Positions 34,437 to 44,431 are shown, counted from the first letter of the stretch. The stretch: 64,000 nucleotides of DNA from an uncultured Bacilli bacterium (GCA_934140285.1 CAKPBI010000002.1:62001-126000), one strand, 5' to 3'. Made by a program: numbers and translations. Notes: generated from the letters alone by a model not told the origin.

Positions 34437-36597
34437 TGATACCTTAAAAGCATCATCAAAATATGTATATCTTATTACCTTGGGTATAATAATTTTCTTA
34501 TGGCTTATTTTTCATTTTAACATAATATATTTACTTTTATTAATAGTTTTCTTATTAGTAGTATTTATTAATATACCTTCATTACTAGTTATTATTTTGA
34601 TAGCATATGGAATATTAGGATTAAACATTTTAATAAGAAAAATAAATTATAATAAAACACCATACACTAATGTAATAATTGAAGGTATTGTAATTAGTAC
34701 TAAAAAAACCGCCAAGTCAAACCAAGTAGTAGTAAGATCAAAAAATGTTAAATATCAATACTATGATCCAAAAAATAAATATCAAGTTGGGGATATCATT
34801 AAAGTTGAAGGAACTTTAATAAAAGAAAGTAAAAAACACGCTCCTATGTTATTTGACTATCAAGATTACTTAGAAAAAAACAACATAAGAGGTACAATAA
34901 AAATTGAAAAGACTTCATACATAAAAAAAGGTTTTACGTTATATTCAATCAATAATACTTTACAAAATTACTTTAATTCGCGTTTTCCACCCCAAACGGC
35001 GGGTTTTTTGGAAGCTTTATTGATAGGATATAAAAATAATCTGGGTGAAGAAAATCAAAGGAAAATACAAAACATTGGAATTAGTCATCTTTTTGTAATA
35101 TCAGGTCTTCATATGGGAGTACTCTCTTTAATAATAAAAAAATTACTAGGATTATTAAAAATACCAGAAAAACACCATTTTAAGATTATTACCCCGTTTT
35201 TTATTGGCTATTACATTATCTCAGCTTTTTCTATTTCCATTTTAAGAGTACTCTTAATATATATATTTAGTTATTTGAACAAAAAATATCTGCACATCTT
35301 CTCAACGTTTAATATTTATAATTTGGTAATAGCTATGATTCTTTTAATTAATCCCTATTATATTAGTTCATATGCATTTGGACTAACATTTATTATTTCT
35401 ACATCTTTAGTATTAATTAATCCTTTATTAAAATATAAAGGAATTAAAGGCTTTTTTATCAATAATATAATAATAAGTCTAAATAGTTTGATTGTAACAC
35501 TTCCTATTGTAATTACCATTAACCCTCAAATTAACTTTTTATCCATAATTTATAATTTATTTTACATTCATTTTGTTAGTTATATACTACTGCCTTTTAG
35601 TATTATTGTATGTGCTTTGCCATTTCTTTCAAATATTTATGCCACAGTTATTAATTTATTTATGGGATTAACTACTAACCTAGCAAATATTAATTTTGGA
35701 AGAATGACTTTTAGTTCAGTATCAATTCTTTTACCAATTACCTTTTATTTTTTATATGTAATGTATATTAAGAATAAACTTCAAAAGAAAAAGCAATCAT
35801 TAAGATGGCTTGGATTAATATTAGGTTTAGTCTTAATTTGGAATAATACAATATGGTTTAAAACAAAAGATGAGGTAATATTCTTAGATTTACCAAAAGG
35901 AGAAGCAACCTTAATTAGTTCAAGTCATAATAAGTGTAATATCTTAATTGATACAGGAGAAAATAGTGGAACTGATTTAGAAACATTCTTAAAGAAGAAA
36001 GGAATAAAACGTATTGATTACCTTTTTATTAGTCATGGTGACTCTGATCACAACGGAAAGATAGAAACCTTAATAAAAGAATTTAGAATAAAAAATATCG
36101 TTGTAACGCCATATGATAAAACTAGTATTAAAAAATGTCAATCTGCAGCATACAAAGGTAATCTTCATTATTTTAAAAGAGGAAGTATGCTTAGTAAAGG
36201 CAACCTTAAAATAAAATGTTTGTACCCTGCAAAAGATGCTAAGGATACAAACAATAATAGTATGGTATTAAATGTTGATTATTTCAATACAACTTTTTTA
36301 TTTACCGGAGATATCGAGAAAAAAAGTGAAATGGAACTATTTACCCTTGAAAGAAAAATAAAAGTTGATTTTTTGAAAGTTCCTCATCATGGATCTCTTA
36401 CTTCTAGTTCTTCATATTTACAAGAATTAGTTGATTATAAATATGCCATCTGCATGAATGGTTACCAAAATACATTTAGTTTTCCAAATAACATAATAAG
36501 AAAATCATATGAACATAAAGCATTTTTAGTTACATCCGAAAAATCAAGTATTATCTTAAAGAAAAAACTTTTTAAAAAAGAATTTAAAATTACATAA
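34393..36597 (+). CDS. comEC: ComEC/Rec2 DNA uptake channel
   Basis: 734 aa, close to the Bacillus length. The start is a GTG at 34393, 44 nt inside comEA, with only a weak GGGAAT site; no better in-frame start precedes the first membrane helix. An N-terminal OB-like domain follows two membrane segments (about 25-85). The competence domain contains GISHLFVISGLHMGVLSL, and the C-terminus is a metallo-beta-lactamase domain with FISHGDSDHNGK and PHHGS. It carries transforming DNA across the membrane as single strands. Its 3' end overlaps cysE, on the other strand, by 8 nt. Confidence 0.95.
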   Translation: MKQFLIKLKRSLWYNDTLKASSKYVYLITLGIIIFLWLIFHFNIIYLLLLIVFLLVVFINIPSLLVIILIAYGILGLNILIRKINYNKTPYTNVIIEGIVISTKKTAKSNQVVVRSKNVKYQYYDPKNKYQVGDIIKVEGTLIKESKKHAPMLFDYQDYLEKNNIRGTIKIEKTSYIKKGFTLYSINNTLQNYFNSRFPPQTAGFLEALLIGYKNNLGEENQRKIQNIGISHLFVISGLHMGVLSLIIKKLLGLLKIPEKHHFKIITPFFIGYYIISAFSISILRVLLIYIFSYLNKKYLHIFSTFNIYNLVIAMILLINPYYISSYAFGLTFIISTSLVLINPLLKYKGIKGFFINNIIISLNSLIVTLPIVITINPQINFLSIIYNLFYIHFVSYILLPFSIIVCALPFLSNIYATVINLFMGLTTNLANINFGRMTFSSVSILLPITFYFLYVMYIKNKLQKKKQSLRWLGLILGLVLIWNNTIWFKTKDEVIFLDLPKGEATLISSSHNKCNILIDTGENSGTDLETFLKKKGIKRIDYLFISHGDSDHNGKIETLIKEFRIKNIVVTPYDKTSIKKCQSAAYKGNLHYFKRGSMLSKGNLKIKCLYPAKDAKDTNNNSMVLNVDYFNTTFLFTGDIEKKSEMELFTLERKIKVDFLKVPHHGSLTSSSSYLQELVDYKYAICMNGYQNTFSFPNNIIRKSYEHKAFLVTSEKSSIILKKKLFKKEFKIT

Positions 36598-37339
36598 TAT
36601 TATTCTTAATAATTTGTGATGTATTATTAATTACTATACTATTTTCAGCAATGGAAGATGTGATAATAGTATTACAACCGATAATAGAGTTTTGGTGAAT
36701 AATGGTACTACCACCGAGAATAGTAGCTCCGCTATAAATAGTAACATTGTCTAAAATAGTAGGATGACGCTTAACATTTTTTAATTTACTTGTTTCTTTT
36801 AAAGATTTAGTGCCTAAAGTAACACCATGATAAATTTTAACGTTATTGTTAATTATCGTAGTTTCTCCAATAACAATACCTGTGCCATGGTCAATAAAAA
36901 AGTAATCACCAATAACTGCCTTTGGATGAATATCAATACCTGTTTTTTCATGGGCATATTCAGTCATTAACCTTGGGATAAGCTTTATGTCTAGTTTTGT
37001 CAACATATGAGCAATACGATAGACTAAGATTGCGAAAAAACCAGGATAGGCTAAAATTATTTCAGACAAAGAAGTTGCTGCCGGATCGCTTTTTATAAAT
37101 GCATCTAAGTCCATTTGTAGTTTATTTTTAATCATAGGAAGAGAAGAAATAAAATATTTAATTTTTTCTTCTTTCTTTTTATCGTTAATATTATTTCTTA
37201 AAATTCTTTTAATGTTATTAATTTTTCTAGTATAGTATTTTTCTTTTTTTTCTTTGATTAACTCAAAATATGAGGGAAATAAAATACATCGTATATCAAA
37301 TATTAAACGAATAATTTCTTTTCTATTTACAAATTTCAT
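36590..37339 (-). CDS. cysE: Serine O-acetyltransferase
   Basis: 249 aa. An all-helical N-terminal region (about 1-130) precedes left-handed beta-helix hexapeptide repeats (about 136-249). The active-site stretches DIHPKAVIGDYFFIDHGTG and YHGVTLG are typical of CysE. It acetylates L-serine with acetyl-CoA to give O-acetylserine, the substrate of the adjacent cysteine synthase. Its start overlaps the cysK stop by one base, so the pair is coupled. No terminator separates it from the convergent comEC. Confidence 0.93.
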   Translation of the reverse strand: MKFVNRKEIIRLIFDIRCILFPSYFELIKEKKEKYYTRKINNIKRILRNNINDKKKEEKIKYFISSLPMIKNKLQMDLDAFIKSDPAATSLSEIILAYPGFFAILVYRIAHMLTKLDIKLIPRLMTEYAHEKTGIDIHPKAVIGDYFFIDHGTGIVIGETTIINNNVKIYHGVTLGTKSLKETSKLKNVKRHPTILDNVTIYSGATILGGSTIIHQNSIIGCNTIITSSIAENSIVINNTSQIIKNNIM

Positions 37340-38223
37340 TATTCATCAATCCATTTAGATAAATATTTAATGCCATAATCAGGAGATATAAAAAGAATGT
37401 TTCTATTAACAAGATTTTTTTCTTCAATTAACTTTTTAACTCCAATAAAGGCAGCTCCAGTTGAAAAACCACAGAATAATGCTTCTGATGTTAATAGTTC
37501 TTCACAACCTTGTTTTGATGATTCCCTAGAAATATTATATATATTATCAACTACCTTTAAGTTAAGAGTAGAAGGAATAAATCCAGGTCCAATGCCATCA
37601 ATTACGTTATTTTCTTTTGGTAATACTCCAATAATTAAAGTAGTTGGACTTTTTTCCTTAAAGTATTTTCCAATTCCTGAAATAGTTCCTCCTGTGCCTA
37701 TTCCCATCACTATTCCATCAATCTCACTTAAACAATTAGTAATTTCTTTTCCAGTTATCTCATAATGGGTAAGAGGATTGTTCATATTTTCAAATTGTGA
37801 AGGAATAAAATAATTATTCATTGTACTAGTCATTTCTTTTAATTTATCAAGACATCCTTTCATCCCATATTTTTTATCGGTTAAAATTACTTTAGTATGA
37901 TAAGCTTTAAGTAGTAGAATTCTTTCATTACTTACGTTATTTGGCATAATGATTATTAATGGTAAATTATAGTACAAACATACTCCAGCAAGACCAATAC
38001 CTGTGTTTCCACTAGTGGCCTCAATAATAGTAGTACTCTGATTAATTAATCCATCTTTAAAAGCAGAACTAATTATTTTTTTGGCTATTCGATCTTTAAT
38101 ACTACCAAAAGGGTTTCCTCCTTCTAATTTAACATATATATTATTGTGATATTTTTCACTTAATTTCTTTAAATACACAATTGGTGTTTCACCAATTAAA
38201 TCTAAAACACTATCCTTAATCAT
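37339..38223 (-). CDS. cysK: Cysteine synthase (O-acetylserine thiol-lyase)
   Basis: 294 aa fold-type II PLP enzyme. The lysine that binds PLP is in GGNPFGSIKDRIAK, the Asn/Thr loop is EATSGNTGIGLA, and the phosphate-binding loop is GIGTGGTISGIG. It replaces acetate on O-acetylserine with sulfide to form cysteine. The gene order cysK-cysE on the minus strand forms a complete two-step module. It has a TAGGAGG site. No T-box or S-box leader is seen upstream, within the 88 bp to the next gene. Confidence 0.95.
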   Translation of the reverse strand: MIKDSVLDLIGETPIVYLKKLSEKYHNNIYVKLEGGNPFGSIKDRIAKKIISSAFKDGLINQSTTIIEATSGNTGIGLAGVCLYYNLPLIIIMPNNVSNERILLLKAYHTKVILTDKKYGMKGCLDKLKEMTSTMNNYFIPSQFENMNNPLTHYEITGKEITNCLSEIDGIVMGIGTGGTISGIGKYFKEKSPTTLIIGVLPKENNVIDGIGPGFIPSTLNLKVVDNIYNISRESSKQGCEELLTSEALFCGFSTGAAFIGVKKLIEEKNLVNRNILFISPDYGIKYLSKWIDE

Positions 38224-38273
38224 ATTTCCTCCTAAAACATCTTATCTTATTTATATGCTTTTCAAACGAAAAG

Positions 38274-38282
38274 TGTTATAAT
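38274..38282 (+). promoter_or_regulatory. Extended -10 promoter for the HD hydrolase
   Basis: TGT (38274-38276) precedes TATAAT (38277-38282). No consensus -35 is present. Confidence 0.55.
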
Positions 38283-38311
38283 ATAGGTGGCATAAAAAGG
38301 AGGAAAATAAA

Positions 38312-38971
38312 ATGCAAACTTATGAAGAAATAAAAAAGAATCCTAAAATACTTGCATATATTAACCAAGCTGATGCTTCTTTAAAAGCATTAGGATATAC
38401 TGAACACCACATTGCTCATGCAACACTTGTTGCGACAAGAGTTGAATATATTTTAAAAACTTTATGTTTTGATGATAGAATGATTGAACTTGGAAAGATT
38501 GCTGGTTTCTTACATGATATTGGCAATCTTGTAAATAGAGTTGACCACAGTCAAAGTGGAGCAATCTTAGCTTTTCGTATTTTAGATGAACTAGGATTTG
38601 AGGCTGATGATATTGCTTTAATTGTTTCTGCAATTGGTAACCATGATGAAGGAACTGGAGTACCGGTAAGTCCTTTGGCTGCAGCCTTGATTATTGCTGA
38701 TAAATCAGATGTAAGAAGATCAAGAGTTAGAAATAATGATACCACAACCTTTGATATTCATGATAGAGTTAATTATTCTGTCACAAAATCAGAATTGAAA
38801 ATCAATGAAGCTCATACAATTATAAAACTTAAACTATTTGTTGATACTCATTATAGTTCGGTTATGGATTACTTTGAAATATTCATGAGCCGAATGATTC
38901 TTTGTCGTAAGGCTGCTCAAATGTTAAATCTTGAATTTAAAATGATGTTTAATGAGCAACAAATGATTTAA
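38312..38971 (+). CDS. HD-domain phosphohydrolase of unknown substrate
   Basis: 219 aa. HD-superfamily metal ligands are visible: HATLVATR near residue 33, FLHDIGN near 69-75, and GNHDEGTG near 108-115. A further Asp in ADKSD is near 130. The stand-alone HD architecture fits a nucleotide or phosphate-ester hydrolase, but no substrate can be named. An AAGGAGG site lies 8 nt upstream. It is divergent from cysK and upstream of rpsT, which has its own promoter. Confidence 0.82.
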   Translation: MQTYEEIKKNPKILAYINQADASLKALGYTEHHIAHATLVATRVEYILKTLCFDDRMIELGKIAGFLHDIGNLVNRVDHSQSGAILAFRILDELGFEADDIALIVSAIGNHDEGTGVPVSPLAAALIIADKSDVRRSRVRNNDTTTFDIHDRVNYSVTKSELKINEAHTIIKLKLFVDTHYSSVMDYFEIFMSRMILCRKAAQMLNLEFKMMFNEQQMI

Positions 38972-39030
38972 ACAATAAAAGTAATTTATGAACATTTAAT
39001 ACTCAAAAAGGCAATATAATTTCATTTTAC

Positions 39031-39059
39031 TTTACTAATTTTAAAAAATATGATATAAT
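39031..39059 (+). promoter_or_regulatory. Sigma-A promoter of rpsT, TTTACT-N17-TATAAT
   Basis: TTTACT (39031-39036) and TATAAT (39054-39059) are 17 bp apart, with TGA before the -10. Confidence 0.7.
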
Positions 39060-39089
39060 AAATGCGTTATTTTCTTTGGAGGTGTAGCA

Positions 39090-39353
39090 ATGGCAAACAT
39101 TAAACAACAAAAGAAACGTGATATTACTAACAACAAAAAAAGACTTTTAAATGCTTCATTTAAATCATCTTTAAAAACAGCAATTAAAGCTTTTGAAACT
39201 GCAGTAGCATCTGGCAATAAAGCACAAGCTCAAGAAGCTTTCAACTTTGCTTGTAAAAAATTAGATAAGGCAGTAGTTAAAGGTGTTTATCACAAGAATA
39301 ATGTTGCTAGACAAAAATCAAGTTTAGCAAAAGCCTTAAATCAAATGGCATAA
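39090..39353 (+). CDS. rpsT: 30S ribosomal protein S20
   Basis: 87 aa, strongly basic and all-helical. The start ANIKQQKKRDITNNKKR and the end GVYHKNNVARQKSSLAKALN are diagnostic of S20, which binds the 5' and 3' minor domains of 16S rRNA. A strong TTGGAGG site precedes the ATG. It is monocistronic, between its own promoter and a clean terminator. In Bacillus rpsT lies between holA and gpr; here those two are still adjacent to each other, but rpsT is 8 kb away. Confidence 0.97.
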   Translation: MANIKQQKKRDITNNKKRLLNASFKSSLKTAIKAFETAVASGNKAQAQEAFNFACKKLDKAVVKGVYHKNNVARQKSSLAKALNQMA

Positions 39354-39365
39354 TTAAAGTAGAAA

Positions 39366-39388
39366 TCGGACGAAAACGTCCGTTTTTT
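39366..39388 (+). terminator. Intrinsic terminator of rpsT
   Basis: The stem CGGACG/CGTCCG (39367-39372 with 39377-39382) has an AAAA loop and a six-T run. Confidence 0.9.
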
Positions 39389-39485
39389 CTTTCTAAAAAA
39401 TAATTAAAACGTTTTTAATTGCTTGTTTTAAGTTATATTTTAGAAAAATTGTTATAATAATTATTAATAGAAAAGGAGTGATAAT

Positions 39486-41213
39486 GTGATTAAAACTCTC
39501 GCAAAAAGTATTCGTGAGTATAAAAAAGCCACAATTCTTACCCCAATTATAGTATTCTTTGAGGTTGTCTTAGAATGTATAATTCCTTTTATAGTTGCTA
39601 TGTTGATTGACAACATAGAGAAAGGATGTGGCTTAAATGTAATTTTAATGTATGGCGGAATCTTGACACTTATGGCCATTCTTTCTTTAACATGTGGTGC
39701 CTTCGCTGGTAAATTCTGTGCCAATGCTTCATGTGGATTCGCTAAGAACTTAAGAAAAGATATGTTTGAAAAAATACAAACATATGCATTTGAAAATATT
39801 GATAAATTTCAAGCCGCATCATTAGTTACAAGACTAACAACTGATGTAACCTATGTACAATGGTCATTTATGACAATTATCCGTACAGCTATAAGAAGTC
39901 CATTTATGCTAGTATTCTCATTTATTATGGGATTTGTTATGGGGGGGCCAATTGCTTTAGTATACGTATTTGTTATTCCAGTTCTAACTTTTGGCTTATT
40001 TATGATTGCTAAAAAGGCAATGCCTATTTTTAGAAGAGTATTTAAAAAATATGATAATTTAAATAATTCGGTTCAAGAAAATGTCAAAAACATGCGTGTT
40101 GTAAAATCTTTTGTTCGTGAAGATTACGAAATTCACAAATTCGATTTAGCCGCAGCCGATGTTTGTGCAGACTTTACTAAGGCAGAGCGTATTCTTGCTT
40201 GGAATAATCCAATAATGCAATTTTGTTTATATACGATTATGATAGTTATTCTTTCATTTGGATCATATATTGTAATTAGTAGTGCAGGCTTAAAGGTAAG
40301 TGTAAGTCAAATATCTGCCCTTCTTACCTATGGATTTCAAATACTAATGAGTCTAATGATGATTTCTATGATATATGTTATGATCACAATGTCAATTGAG
40401 TCAGCAGAAAGAATCTGTGAAGTTTTAAATGAAGAAACAACCCTAAAGAGTCCAGAAAACCCAGTGTTTGAAATAAAAGATGGTTCAATTGATTTTGAAA
40501 ATGTTGAGTTTAAATATGGAGATAGTAAAACAATTCTAAACAATATAAACTTACATATCTCTTCAGGAGAAACCATTGGCATTATAGGTGGTACAGGAAG
40601 TGCTAAAACAACTTTAATTCAACTAATATCAAGATTATATGATGTAACAAATGGATCAGTTAAAGTCGGTGGTATTGATGTTCGTGATTATGATTTATTT
40701 ACGCTAAGAGACAAAGTTGCGGTAGTACTTCAAAAAAATATCTTATTTAGTGGTACGATTATTGAAAACCTTCGTTGGGGAAATCAAGATGCAACACTTG
40801 ATGAAATGGTTCATGCATGCAAACTAGCTCAAGCTGATGACTTCATCAAGGGCTTCCCAGATGGTTATAATACATACATTGAACAAGGTGGAGCCAATGT
40901 ATCAGGAGGTCAAAAACAAAGATTATGCATCGCGAGAGCCTTATTAAAGAATCCAAAAATTATCATTTTTGATGATTCAACTAGTGCTGTAGATACTAAA
41001 ACCGATGCATTAATTAGAAAAGGTTTAAATGAATATATTCCTAATACTACTAAAATAATAATTGCCCAAAGAGTTGCAAGTGTTGAAGATGCCGATAGAA
41101 TAATAGTTCTTAATAATGGCGAAATTTGTGGAATTGGTACTCATGATGAATTGTTGAAGACTAATACAATTTATCAAGAAGTATATGAATCCCAAAATAA
41201 GGTAGGTGAGTAA
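39486..41213 (+). CDS. Heterodimeric ABC exporter, subunit with degenerate ATP site
   Basis: 575 aa from a GTG start behind AAAGGAGTGAT. Six membrane helices (about 15-310) are fused to an ATPase domain. Several catalytic positions are altered: Walker A reads GGTGSAKTT, the base after Walker B is Asp (IIFDDSTSAVD) and the H-loop His is Gln (IIAQRVAS). The signature NVSGGQKQR is intact. This is the pattern of the non-catalytic half of heterodimeric multidrug exporters such as BmrCD, LmrCD and TM287/288. The partner follows immediately. Confidence 0.93.
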   Translation: MIKTLAKSIREYKKATILTPIIVFFEVVLECIIPFIVAMLIDNIEKGCGLNVILMYGGILTLMAILSLTCGAFAGKFCANASCGFAKNLRKDMFEKIQTYAFENIDKFQAASLVTRLTTDVTYVQWSFMTIIRTAIRSPFMLVFSFIMGFVMGGPIALVYVFVIPVLTFGLFMIAKKAMPIFRRVFKKYDNLNNSVQENVKNMRVVKSFVREDYEIHKFDLAAADVCADFTKAERILAWNNPIMQFCLYTIMIVILSFGSYIVISSAGLKVSVSQISALLTYGFQILMSLMMISMIYVMITMSIESAERICEVLNEETTLKSPENPVFEIKDGSIDFENVEFKYGDSKTILNNINLHISSGETIGIIGGTGSAKTTLIQLISRLYDVTNGSVKVGGIDVRDYDLFTLRDKVAVVLQKNILFSGTIIENLRWGNQDATLDEMVHACKLAQADDFIKGFPDGYNTYIEQGGANVSGGQKQRLCIARALLKNPKIIIFDDSTSAVDTKTDALIRKGLNEYIPNTTKIIIAQRVASVEDADRIIVLNNGEICGIGTHDELLKTNTIYQEVYESQNKVGE

Positions 41214-41214
41214 G

Positions 41215-43221
41215 ATGCTTTGGATAATATTACTTGTAATAGTTCCTACATTTATCTTACTTGGTACAATACTTGTATGTTCAATCATTAAGACAAGTAA
41301 GTCATTGTGTAAAAAGAACAAAGTAAAAGAAAAAATGCCTCAGCAAAAGAAAAAAGGCGTAATTGGAAGAGTATTAAAAGAATTATTTAAAGCTTATCCT
41401 CGACTTTTACCAATAACAATTATTTTTATTGTAATAAATGCAATAGTAAGCTCAATTCCTTCTATTTTCATGCAAAAAGTAATTAGCATTATGGAAACAA
41501 GCTATAAAGCTGGCGATTGGAATAGCGTTTCTAGTTCAATAATAAAACTAGTTATAATTCTTGCAGTATTATATATAATTTCTCTTATTGCAGGAATAGT
41601 TTATAATCAATTACTCGCAATAATAACCCAAGGGTTCTTAAAGAAGATGCGTGCAAAAATGTTTGATCATATGCAAACATTACCGATAAAATATTTTGAT
41701 ACTCATAGCCATGGTGACATTATGAGTTATTATACAAATGATATTGATACCTTAAGACAATTAATATCACAAAGTATACCTCAATTATTAATATCTGGTA
41801 TTATCGTTATTTCAGTATTATTCATTATGTTGTATTATAGTTTTATCTTGACTCTTGTTGTTATTGTTGGGGTTATATTAATATTAATTGCAACCAAAAT
41901 CATTGGTGGAAGAAGTGCTAGATACTTTATAGCTCAACAAAAAGCTATTGCTCAAACTGAAGGTTATGTTGAAGAAATAATGAATGGACAAAAGGTTGTT
42001 AAAGTATTTAATCATGAAGAAAAAACAATGGAAGAGTTTAATAAAATTAATGAAGTATTGTTTGAAGAATCAAATAAAGCAAATACTTTCGCGAACATGT
42101 TAATGCCAGTCTTACACAATATTGGTAATATTTTATACGTAATTGTTGCCTTTGTTGGTGGTGTATTATTAATAAATAATGTTGCTAATCCAAGTTTCTC
42201 AAATATGGCGATGGGAATAAGTATTGTTATTCCTTTCCTAAATATGACAAAACAATTTACCGGTAATATCAGTCAAGTATCAGGACAAGTAAACTCAGTA
42301 GTAATGGGTATGGCCGGAGCAAGACGTATCTTCGATCTTTTAGATGAAGAACCAGAAGTAGATAATGGATATGTAACGCTAGTAAATGCGAAGATGGAAA
42401 ATGGAGAAATCGTTGAAACAGAAGAACGTACTGGTATGTGGGCATGGCGCCATCCTCACCAAGATGGAACGGTAACATATACAAAACTTCTTGGTGATGT
42501 TCAAATGTATGATGTAGACTTTGGTTATGAAGAAAATAAGATTGTTCTTCATGATGTAACTCTATATGCTAACCCTGGTCAAAAGATTGCCTTTGTTGGT
42601 GCAACAGGTGCAGGAAAAACAACAATCACTAACTTGATCAATCGTTTTTATGATATTGCTGATGGTAAGATTAGATATGATGGAATTAACATAAATAAGA
42701 TTAAAAAAGCAGATCTTCGTCATTCTCTTGGAATTGTATTACAAGATACTAACCTATTTACGGGTACTGTTCTTGATAATATTCGTTATGGAAAATTAGA
42801 TGCAACCGACCAAGAATGTATTGATGCCGCAATCTTAGCTGGTGCTGATGAATTTATTAACAAGATGGCTGATGGATATAATACATATCTAACAAACAAT
42901 GGATCAAACCTTTCTCAAGGTCAACGTCAATTAATTGCCATTGCTAGAGCTGCTGTTGCGAACCCTCCAGTAATGATTCTTGATGAAGCTACATCATCAA
43001 TTGATACAAGAACAGAAACTATTGTTCAAAAAGGTATGGATGCTCTAATGAAAGGAAGAACCGTATTCGTTATAGCCCATCGTCTTTCAACAATTAGAAA
43101 TGCGGATGTAATAATGGTTCTCGATCATGGAAGAATCATTGAAAGAGGTACCCACCAACAATTACTTGAAAATAAAGGTGAGTATTATCAATTGTATACA
43201 GGTGCATTTGAATTAGAATAA
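41215..43221 (+). CDS. Heterodimeric ABC exporter, catalytic subunit
   Basis: 668 aa from the ATG at 41215, placed after AGGTAGGTGAG; a GTG at 41206, overlapping the upstream stop, is the alternative. It has an extra N-terminal membrane helix and linker (about 1-50) before the six-helix core. The ATPase domain has canonical catalytic residues: GATGAGKTT, ILDEATSSID with the catalytic Glu, and the H-loop IAHRLST. The signature is LSQGQRQL. It contains an insert before the ATPase domain (about 395-425). Paired with the degenerate subunit, it forms one hydrolytic site. The substrate is unknown. Confidence 0.92.
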   Translation: MLWIILLVIVPTFILLGTILVCSIIKTSKSLCKKNKVKEKMPQQKKKGVIGRVLKELFKAYPRLLPITIIFIVINAIVSSIPSIFMQKVISIMETSYKAGDWNSVSSSIIKLVIILAVLYIISLIAGIVYNQLLAIITQGFLKKMRAKMFDHMQTLPIKYFDTHSHGDIMSYYTNDIDTLRQLISQSIPQLLISGIIVISVLFIMLYYSFILTLVVIVGVILILIATKIIGGRSARYFIAQQKAIAQTEGYVEEIMNGQKVVKVFNHEEKTMEEFNKINEVLFEESNKANTFANMLMPVLHNIGNILYVIVAFVGGVLLINNVANPSFSNMAMGISIVIPFLNMTKQFTGNISQVSGQVNSVVMGMAGARRIFDLLDEEPEVDNGYVTLVNAKMENGEIVETEERTGMWAWRHPHQDGTVTYTKLLGDVQMYDVDFGYEENKIVLHDVTLYANPGQKIAFVGATGAGKTTITNLINRFYDIADGKIRYDGININKIKKADLRHSLGIVLQDTNLFTGTVLDNIRYGKLDATDQECIDAAILAGADEFINKMADGYNTYLTNNGSNLSQGQRQLIAIARAAVANPPVMILDEATSSIDTRTETIVQKGMDALMKGRTVFVIAHRLSTIRNADVIMVLDHGRIIERGTHQQLLENKGEYYQLYTGAFELE

Positions 43222-43227
43222 AAAAAT

Positions 43228-43276
43228 AAAGATAGAAAATGTTGATGTAAATCATCTTCAATTTCTATCTTTTTTT
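43228..43276 (+). terminator. Intrinsic terminator of the ABC exporter operon
   Basis: The long hairpin AAAGATAGAAA/TTTCTATCTTT, with further partial pairing inside the arm (TTGATG/CATC), ends in a T run. Confidence 0.8.
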
Positions 43277-43310
43277 GTATTTTAAGGGAAATTCAACAAA
43301 TAATATTAAT

Positions 43311-44429
43311 ATGAAAAAATTATTAATTGTATTTATTCCATTTATTTTAATTGTGTCATGTCAAGCCGTCAAACAACCAAACACTATCCATTATAAAACA
43401 ATGAAAATAAATAATAAGGAGGTAAAATATCAAAAAGTAAATGATGTAATGGATAAAGTGTTTGAAAAAGATTTGACTAGTATTTACCAAAACCCATTGT
43501 CAAACTTAACCTGCAAAACATATATATCAAAAGATTATGTTAGCTATAAAATTAAAGAGGAAACAAAAGATACAACCAATCTATATACTTTTAATTATCA
43601 CCTAGATACATCAAAAAAAGTAAACTTCAACAAAACAGAATTTATAAATTGGCTAAACAAATATAACAAAGATTATAATTTTAAAGAAGAAGATTTCTTT
43701 TTTTTAAAACCTTTAATTAAAGAAAACAAAATAGAAATATATATATCCCCATACCTAACAGGAAATTTAACAAGCTATAAAGAAATACCATTTAGAGATG
43801 AATTAATTAGTGATGATGAAAATGAAATAAAGTATAGTAAGAAGATAGCTTTGACCTTTGATGATGGGCCTTCAATAAAAACCAAAGAACTTGTCGACTT
43901 ATTAGAGGAACTTAATGTAGTAGCAACCTTTTTTGTTTTAGGTACAAACGTCAAACAACATCCTGATGAATTAATATATATATCTAATCATAATCATGAA
44001 ATAGGTAATCACTCATATAGTCATCCAGATTTCAAAAAAATATCAGTAGATGCGGGTATTGAAGAAATAAACAAAACTCAAGCAGAAATCTTTAAAATAA
44101 TTAAAAGATATCCAAGAATATTTCGCTTTCCATATGGATCAGTTAATAAAGAAGTAATAAAAAAAATTAAACTTCCAACGGTCTTGTGGAATGCGGATTC
44201 TTTAGATTGGCAATGCTATGATTCACAAAAAATCATAGAAAAACTAAAAAAAGAAATGAAAGAAGATAGTGTAGTACTATTTCATGATTTCAAATACTAC
44301 AATAAAGTAGCTATCACTAAAATAGTAAATGATTTAAAAAATGATGGATATACCTTTGTAACAGTATCAGAATTATTTAATTATACTAGTGAAGAAAAAA
44401 TCATGGCTGAAATCTATAGAATGCAATAA
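43311..44429 (+). CDS. Polysaccharide deacetylase lipoprotein
   Basis: 372 aa from the ATG at 43311, chosen because the lipoprotein signal MKKLLIVFIPFILIVSC starts there; a TTG at 43275 lies inside the terminator. Its ribosome site is weak. An N-terminal domain of about 170 residues, perhaps PdaC-like (DUF4163/DUF3298), precedes the NodB domain. The NodB motifs are intact: TFDDGP, HSYSHP (two metal His), RFPYGS, a WNADSLDW stretch and VLFHDF. It would remove N-acetyl groups from peptidoglycan or another surface glycan, outside the membrane. The exact substrate is unknown. Confidence 0.87.
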   Translation: MKKLLIVFIPFILIVSCQAVKQPNTIHYKTMKINNKEVKYQKVNDVMDKVFEKDLTSIYQNPLSNLTCKTYISKDYVSYKIKEETKDTTNLYTFNYHLDTSKKVNFNKTEFINWLNKYNKDYNFKEEDFFFLKPLIKENKIEIYISPYLTGNLTSYKEIPFRDELISDDENEIKYSKKIALTFDDGPSIKTKELVDLLEELNVVATFFVLGTNVKQHPDELIYISNHNHEIGNHSYSHPDFKKISVDAGIEEINKTQAEIFKIIKRYPRIFRFPYGSVNKEVIKKIKLPTVLWNADSLDWQCYDSQKIIEKLKKEMKEDSVVLFHDFKYYNKVAITKIVNDLKNDGYTFVTVSELFNYTSEEKIMAEIYRMQ

Positions 44430-44431
44430 TT

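Noticed and set aside
38224..38311. T-box or S-box control of cysK-cysE
   Set aside because: The gap is 88 bp, contains the divergent promoter of the HD gene, and shows none of the conserved T-box or S-box elements.
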